DNA from: Burkholderiales bacterium
GTDB lineage: Bacteria > Pseudomonadota > Gammaproteobacteria > Burkholderiales > Usitatibacteraceae
Assembly (NCBI GenBank): GCA_025350945.1
Contig: JANXWW010000187.1
Coordinates: 1 to 8,643 of the forward strand
DNA: 8,643 bases
Direction: 5' to 3'
Positions 6,095-8,643 of the stretch are shown in pieces. The notes under the pieces are model-generated. The model had not been told where the DNA came from. It made no database searches and saw nothing but the letters and a program-made list of their open reading frames with translations. The stretch's first letter is position 1. Every line of letters begins with the position of its first letter. The position numbers and the translations under genes are program-made.

Positions 6095-6604
6095 ATGATC
6101 TTGAGTTTGCATCATTTTTTTAAAATGCATCATGTCGCATTGCGCATCAGCTTGGCATCGGGTTTGATCGCCATCATGAGCGCATGCGCGACCGCGCCAA
6201 AGGCGGGCATGTCCGGCGCGCAGGCGCGGCAGCTATTAGGCGAACCGGTGTTGATGGTGGAAACGGCTGAGGGCACACGCTGGTTTTATCCCACCGGTCC
6301 GCTGGGTACGACCACTCGTGCGGTCAATGTTGATCGCGCTGACCTGGTGACTGACGTGCGAAATGTGCTGGTCTATGATGTGATCCAAACCATCACTGTC
6401 GGACTCGCGGCTAATGACGTGCTGGCGAGAATCGGGCCGCCGCATCAGCGTATTCGTTTCGATAATTTGCGCGCCACGGCGTGGGATTATCGGTATCAGG
6501 ATACGTGGGGCTATACGGTTGATTTGTCGGTGATGATTGATGATGCAAATCGTGTCACAGGCAGAGTGGCGCAACGCCTGGAGGTTGAGAGCGGCAGCAA
6601 ATGA
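6095..6604 (+). CDS. Predicted outer-membrane lipoprotein with two BamE/OmlA-like halves
   Basis: This 169-residue protein has a signal peptide and lipobox: hydrophobic residues 14-30 end in MSAC, giving lipidation at C31. The mature part appears to contain two similar halves of the SmpA/OmlA (BamE-like) type. The first has MSGAQARQLLGEPVLMVETAEGTRWFYPTG (39-68); the second has LAANDVLARIGPPHQRIRFDNLRATAWDYRY (104-134). Each is a helix, a G-x-P turn and then a strand pair with a W/Y-rich end. BamE itself has one such unit and belongs to the beta-barrel assembly complex; this protein is larger and is not BamE by simple reading, so its role is unknown. The ATG at 6095 is preferred over 6125 because both would keep the lipobox but neither has a strong Shine-Dalgarno; a weak TGGA precedes 6095. 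It is convergent with the acyltransferase gene, 27 bases apart. Confidence 0.78.
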   Translation: MILSLHHFFKMHHVALRISLASGLIAIMSACATAPKAGMSGAQARQLLGEPVLMVETAEGTRWFYPTGPLGTTTRAVNVDRADLVTDVRNVLVYDVIQTITVGLAANDVLARIGPPHQRIRFDNLRATAWDYRYQDTWGYTVDLSVMIDDANRVTGRVAQRLEVESGSK

Positions 6605-6631
6605 GCTTTTGTTTCAACATCTAAAGAAACT

Positions 6632-7447
6632 CTATTCCCCCGCCGCACCAAACCGCTGATGCTGATCCGGAATCGGGACATCGAGAATAGCGGCAATTGC
6701 GGCTTCACTTTTTTGCGCAAGTTGACGGCGGGTGATACCGGCAGCATTAATCGGTGGCGCAAAAGTGATTTCGGCGATCATGGATTTTTGGCTGATGATT
6801 TGGCGAATCGAATCTGAAAAGCCAATATCGCCATGGTATGCAGCTGCATCATTACGTTCGCCTTCGCTGGTGAGATAACGAACCGCGACAGGCCCGACAA
6901 TCGCCGCATTTGCGACGGCCGGTTCGAACAGCGACGAGTGAAATTTAAGCAATCGATCCCCTGCGGTGGTGGTGCCTTCAGGAAATAAACCGACGGTCGC
7001 GCCAGTGGCAAGCGCATCGCGCATTTCATCATTGATACGTCCGGTGTCGCTACGCTTGGTGCGACGGACAAAAATTGTCCCTGATTTTTCACAAAGCCAG
7101 CCTGCGAGCGGCCAATCGCGGATTTCGGATTTGGCGACAAACAGCGATGGCTGTGCTGCATTGATGACAAAAATATCGAGCCACGACACATGATTCGACA
7201 CAATGATGAGATTTCGCGCATCTTCATGCGGCTGCGCACCGTGAATGGACAGCACGATATTGAGCAGGCGCAGTAGCTTGGCCGACCAGCGTTGCGTGAT
7301 GTGCGCTCGCGTTATGACCGTCACACGCGGAAAAATGACCGCAGCCATAGTTAACGCCCATGCGATATGCGCAAACAATCTCACCCAGCGAATGCCACGG
7401 ATGAATTTGTGCGTCGGCGTATTTTGTGTAGATTGATGCGGTGGCAT
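6632..7447 (-). CDS. PlsC-family 1-acyl-sn-glycerol-3-phosphate acyltransferase
   Basis: This is a 271-residue membrane-bound acyltransferase of the PlsC (LPLAT/AGPAT) family. An N-terminal hydrophobic segment (24-40) is followed by the four family motifs: SNHVSWLD (84-91) with the catalytic H86-x4-D91 pair, GTIFVRR (123-129), FPEGTTT (155-161) and IVGPVAVRY (183-191). The expected reaction is acyl transfer to lysophosphatidic acid, giving phosphatidic acid. Related enzymes (OlsA or other lysophospholipid acyltransferases) use other acceptors and have the same motifs, so I give no gene symbol. Start choice: the frame is open to 7576, but that extension passes through the slyB terminator and has no family-like sequence. 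The ATG at 7447 gives a normal-length protein, and 7501 is a possible alternative. Neither has a good Shine-Dalgarno. The gene points at the lipoprotein gene and no terminator is visible between them. Confidence 0.88.
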   Translation of the reverse strand: MPPHQSTQNTPTHKFIRGIRWVRLFAHIAWALTMAAVIFPRVTVITRAHITQRWSAKLLRLLNIVLSIHGAQPHEDARNLIIVSNHVSWLDIFVINAAQPSLFVAKSEIRDWPLAGWLCEKSGTIFVRRTKRSDTGRINDEMRDALATGATVGLFPEGTTTAGDRLLKFHSSLFEPAVANAAIVGPVAVRYLTSEGERNDAAAYHGDIGFSDSIRQIISQKSMIAEITFAPPINAAGITRRQLAQKSEAAIAAILDVPIPDQHQRFGAAGE

Positions 7448-7530
7448 GCCGGGAAGTCTAACTTGTTTCTGCGATGTTACAAGTTCGGCATCATCTATCA
7501 TTACCCGCGGAAACACATAAAAACGGGAAT

Positions 7531-7558
7531 AAAAAAAGGCGTCGCCAGACGCCTTTTT
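7531..7558 (-). terminator. Strong intrinsic terminator of slyB
   Basis: A perfect 11-bp stem (7533-7543 with 7548-7558, core GGCGTC/GACGCC) closes on a four-base loop. Read on the minus strand it is followed by an unbroken run of seven T (7537-7531). It lies about 43 bases after the slyB stop and separates slyB from the acyltransferase gene. The plus strand also ends in five T, so it could act in both directions. Confidence 0.92.
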
Positions 7559-7584
7559 AGAGCTTGGAAAGAGCAAAGAATTAT

Positions 7585-7604
7585 ATGCGTCTACATGCGT
7601 CTAC
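7585..7604. repeat. Tandem 10-bp duplication across the slyB stop codon
   Basis: ATGCGTCTAC occurs twice in direct succession (7585-7594 and 7595-7604). The slyB TAG (7603-7601) lies in the right-hand copy, so the duplication falls at the stop and just beyond it and leaves the protein unchanged. It looks like a small slippage or duplication event. Confidence 0.85.
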
Positions 7605-8065
7605 ATACGAGATACGCGCGTGGCACCTTGTCCCGAGAGAATTTTCACGCGATCTCCGGCTCTGAAGTCTTCGTCTTTGCCTTGCGTGATCGCGATAATT
7701 TGCCCACCTTCGAGGCGAATGGTGACTTCAACGCCCTGACGATCATTGTTGTTTTTCTCAACCGCATTACCGATCAGACCGCCAACAACCGCGCCGGCAA
7801 TCGCGCCTGCTGCGTTTGCGCGACGACCGCCACCCACCGTAGAGCCCGCAATACCGCCAATAGCAGCACCGGCGAGCGTGCCAGTGCCGGTATCGTTGGC
7901 ATCAATAATCACGTCGCGCACGCTTTCGACTGTGCCCAAACGAACCGATTGTTCACCACGCGTTTGCGCACGCGTGTAATTGCCGCCACCGACGCCGGGG
8001 CTGGCGCAACCTGCGACCAACATGCTTGCTGCTACCGCGCTCAACACCAAAATTTTCTTGATCAT
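7601..8065 (-). CDS. slyB: SlyB/Pcp-family glycine-zipper outer-membrane lipoprotein
   Basis: This 154-residue lipoprotein is almost the same length as E. coli SlyB (155). The signal peptide MIKKILVLSAVAASMLVAGC ends in the lipobox LVAGC with lipidated C20. A linker and a segment YTRAQTRGEQSVRLGTVESVRDV (30-52) matching the SlyB family follow. The glycine-zipper 2TM region is at 64-103 (AGAAIGGIAGSTVGGG, then AGAIAGAVVGGLIGNAVE). The C-terminal domain reads GVEVTIRLEGGQIIAITQ (111-128). E. coli SlyB is PhoPQ-linked and helps stabilise outer-membrane proteins under stress; that role is assumed here by family. Two adjacent ATGs exist (8068 and 8065). I choose 8065 because AGGAG (8076-8072) then lies six bases upstream, and MIKK aligns with E. 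coli MIKR. It ends in a strong terminator and starts 44 bases after the kinase stop. Confidence 0.93.
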   Translation of the reverse strand: MIKKILVLSAVAASMLVAGCASPGVGGGNYTRAQTRGEQSVRLGTVESVRDVIIDANDTGTGTLAGAAIGGIAGSTVGGGRRANAAGAIAGAVVGGLIGNAVEKNNNDRQGVEVTIRLEGGQIIAITQGKDEDFRAGDRVKILSGQGATRVSRM

Positions 8066-8071
8066 CATTTT

Positions 8072-8076
8072 CTCCT
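8072..8076 (-). promoter_or_regulatory. Ribosome binding site of slyB
   Basis: AGGAG on the minus strand lies three bases before the first ATG (8068) and six before the second (8065). The spacing favours the second, which also matches the usual SlyB N-terminus. Confidence 0.75.
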
Positions 8077-8087
8077 GGCTACTTTCG

Positions 8088-8116
8088 TCTATAAATTATC
8101 AAATTAGGCTTACCAA
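8088..8116 (-). promoter_or_regulatory. Candidate sigma-70 promoter of slyB
   Basis: TTGGTA (8116-8111; 4 of 6) and TATAGA (8093-8088; 4 of 6) are separated by exactly 17 bases on the minus strand. The -35 overlaps the stop codon of the upstream kinase gene. Transcription would begin near 8081, just ahead of the ribosome binding site. Together with the terminator after slyB, this suggests a single-gene unit, although read-through from the kinase gene is also possible. Confidence 0.4.
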
Positions 8117-8643
8117 AGTGTTTCTTTAAATGCTGTCTCGTAGCGCGCAGCAATATCGTCACGGGTTGACTGGTGGCCTTGCGGGCCACGGTGTTCAATT
8201 TTCAGGCTGCCAATGGTATTCGCCAGTCTGCCGGTTTTTTCCCATGTCCAGCCGCGCTGAATTCCGTACAACAGCCCGGCTCGATAGGCGTCCCCACACC
8301 CGGTCGGATCAACCCGTCTATTTTCCTTAACGCTTGGTATAAAAATTTGTTGACCGTCCGCATAGATAACTGAGCCTTCTGCGCCCTTGGTGACAAAAAG
8401 AGCCTTAACGCGTTTGGCAAGGGTTTCGATGGATTCGCCCGTCAACTCCGCCAATACCCGTGCTTCATAGTCATTGACGGCAACGTAATCCGCAAGTTCC
8501 ACAAAATGGCGCAACTCATTGCCGTTAAACATCGGCATGCCCTGGCCGGGATCAAATATAAACGGAATTTTTAAATCGTGGAATTGCTCGGCATGCTGCA
8601 TCATGCCGTCGCGCGAATCCGGTGCCAAAATGCCCAGCTTCAC
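8110..8643 (-). CDS. PfkB-family carbohydrate/nucleoside kinase, 5' end beyond window
   Basis: The frame is open to the right edge and gives the last 177 residues of a ribokinase-fold kinase. The edge codon is GTG and is not taken as a start, because the family is about 300 residues long and the N-terminal substrate-binding half is absent. The PfkB signature near the C-terminus is visible: DPTGCGDAYRAGLLYG (112-127 of the visible part), with D118 as the catalytic base and the glycines as the anion hole. Upstream are FIFDPGQG (28-35), NDYEARVL (57-64) and VTKGAEGSVIY (84-94), all in the family order. The usual GAGD is GCGD here. Sequences like this are often annotated as adenosine kinase or simply carbohydrate kinase; the substrate cannot be settled from this half. 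slyB follows after 44 bases. Confidence 0.9.
   Translation of the reverse strand: MKLGILAPDSRDGMMQHAEQFHDLKIPFIFDPGQGMPMFNGNELRHFVELADYVAVNDYEARVLAELTGESIETLAKRVKALFVTKGAEGSVIYADGQQIFIPSVKENRRVDPTGCGDAYRAGLLYGIQRGWTWEKTGRLANTIGSLKIEHRGPQGHQSTRDDIAARYETAFKETLW

Noticed and set aside
6605..6631. Possible terminator between the lipoprotein and acyltransferase genes
   Set aside because: The 27 bases contain no inverted repeat with a T-run on either strand.
7448..7576. N-terminal extension of the acyltransferase to 7576
   Set aside because: The extension translates the slyB terminator hairpin and has no family-like residues; the start at 7447 gives a normal PlsC-family length.
7367..8107. 246-codon plus-strand frame covering slyB and its terminator
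   Set aside because: It runs through the slyB terminator and antisense to slyB, has no family-like sequence, and is explained by lack of stops opposite a GC-rich gene.
8287..8334. Cysteine in the PfkB signature (GCGD in place of GAGD) as a sign of a defective kinase
   Set aside because: The catalytic aspartate and the glycines are intact, and this position tolerates small residues in the family.

Overview
The window looks like chromosomal DNA from a betaproteobacterium. The Kdo (lipopolysaccharide core sugar) genes, a SlyB-type outer-membrane lipoprotein, a BamE-like lipoprotein and a type IV pilin point to a Gram-negative cell. The kefB/kdsD divergent pair and the protein sequences fit Betaproteobacteria (Nitrosomonadales or Burkholderiales-like); I cannot name a genus from sequence alone. 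I see no tRNA, rRNA, CRISPR array, transposase, integrase or phage gene.

Layout. (1) 1-2871, minus strand: a compact run read in the order kdsD, kdsC, hemJ, rlmL-like methyltransferase. Two of the three junctions are one-base TGATG overlaps and the third gap is 15 bases, so this is very probably one operon. It joins Kdo synthesis (arabinose-5-phosphate isomerase and Kdo-8-phosphate phosphatase) to a haem-pathway membrane oxidase and a 23S rRNA-type methyltransferase that runs off the left edge. (2) 2922-4901, plus strand: a KefB/KefC-type cation/proton antiporter with its own RCK nucleotide-binding domain, divergent from kdsD across 50 bases. (3) 4902-5090: a gene-free stretch with a perfect 7-bp inverted repeat and a hairpin terminator serving the pilin gene. 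(4) 5091-5780, minus: an orphan type IV pilin-like protein with no assembly genes nearby. (5) 5781-6094: a markedly AT-rich divergent control region with a sigma-54-like site facing the pilin gene and a TTGACA box facing the next gene. (6) 6095-6604, plus: a predicted lipoprotein with two BamE/OmlA-like halves. (7) 6632-7447, minus: a PlsC-family acyltransferase. (8) 7448-7600: a strong intrinsic terminator for slyB. (9) 7601-8065, minus: slyB. (10) 8110-8643, minus: the 3' part of a PfkB-family sugar/nucleoside kinase, open at the right edge.

Most of the window serves envelope biogenesis and homeostasis: Kdo supply, phospholipid acylation, outer-membrane lipoproteins, ion balance and a surface pilin. 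Nothing here is a clearly new defence or mobile system. The parts most worth a second look are the orphan pilin with its AT-rich control region, the kdsDC operon that continues into hemJ and a methyltransferase instead of lptC-lptA-lptB, and the small palindromic intergenic segment after kefB.
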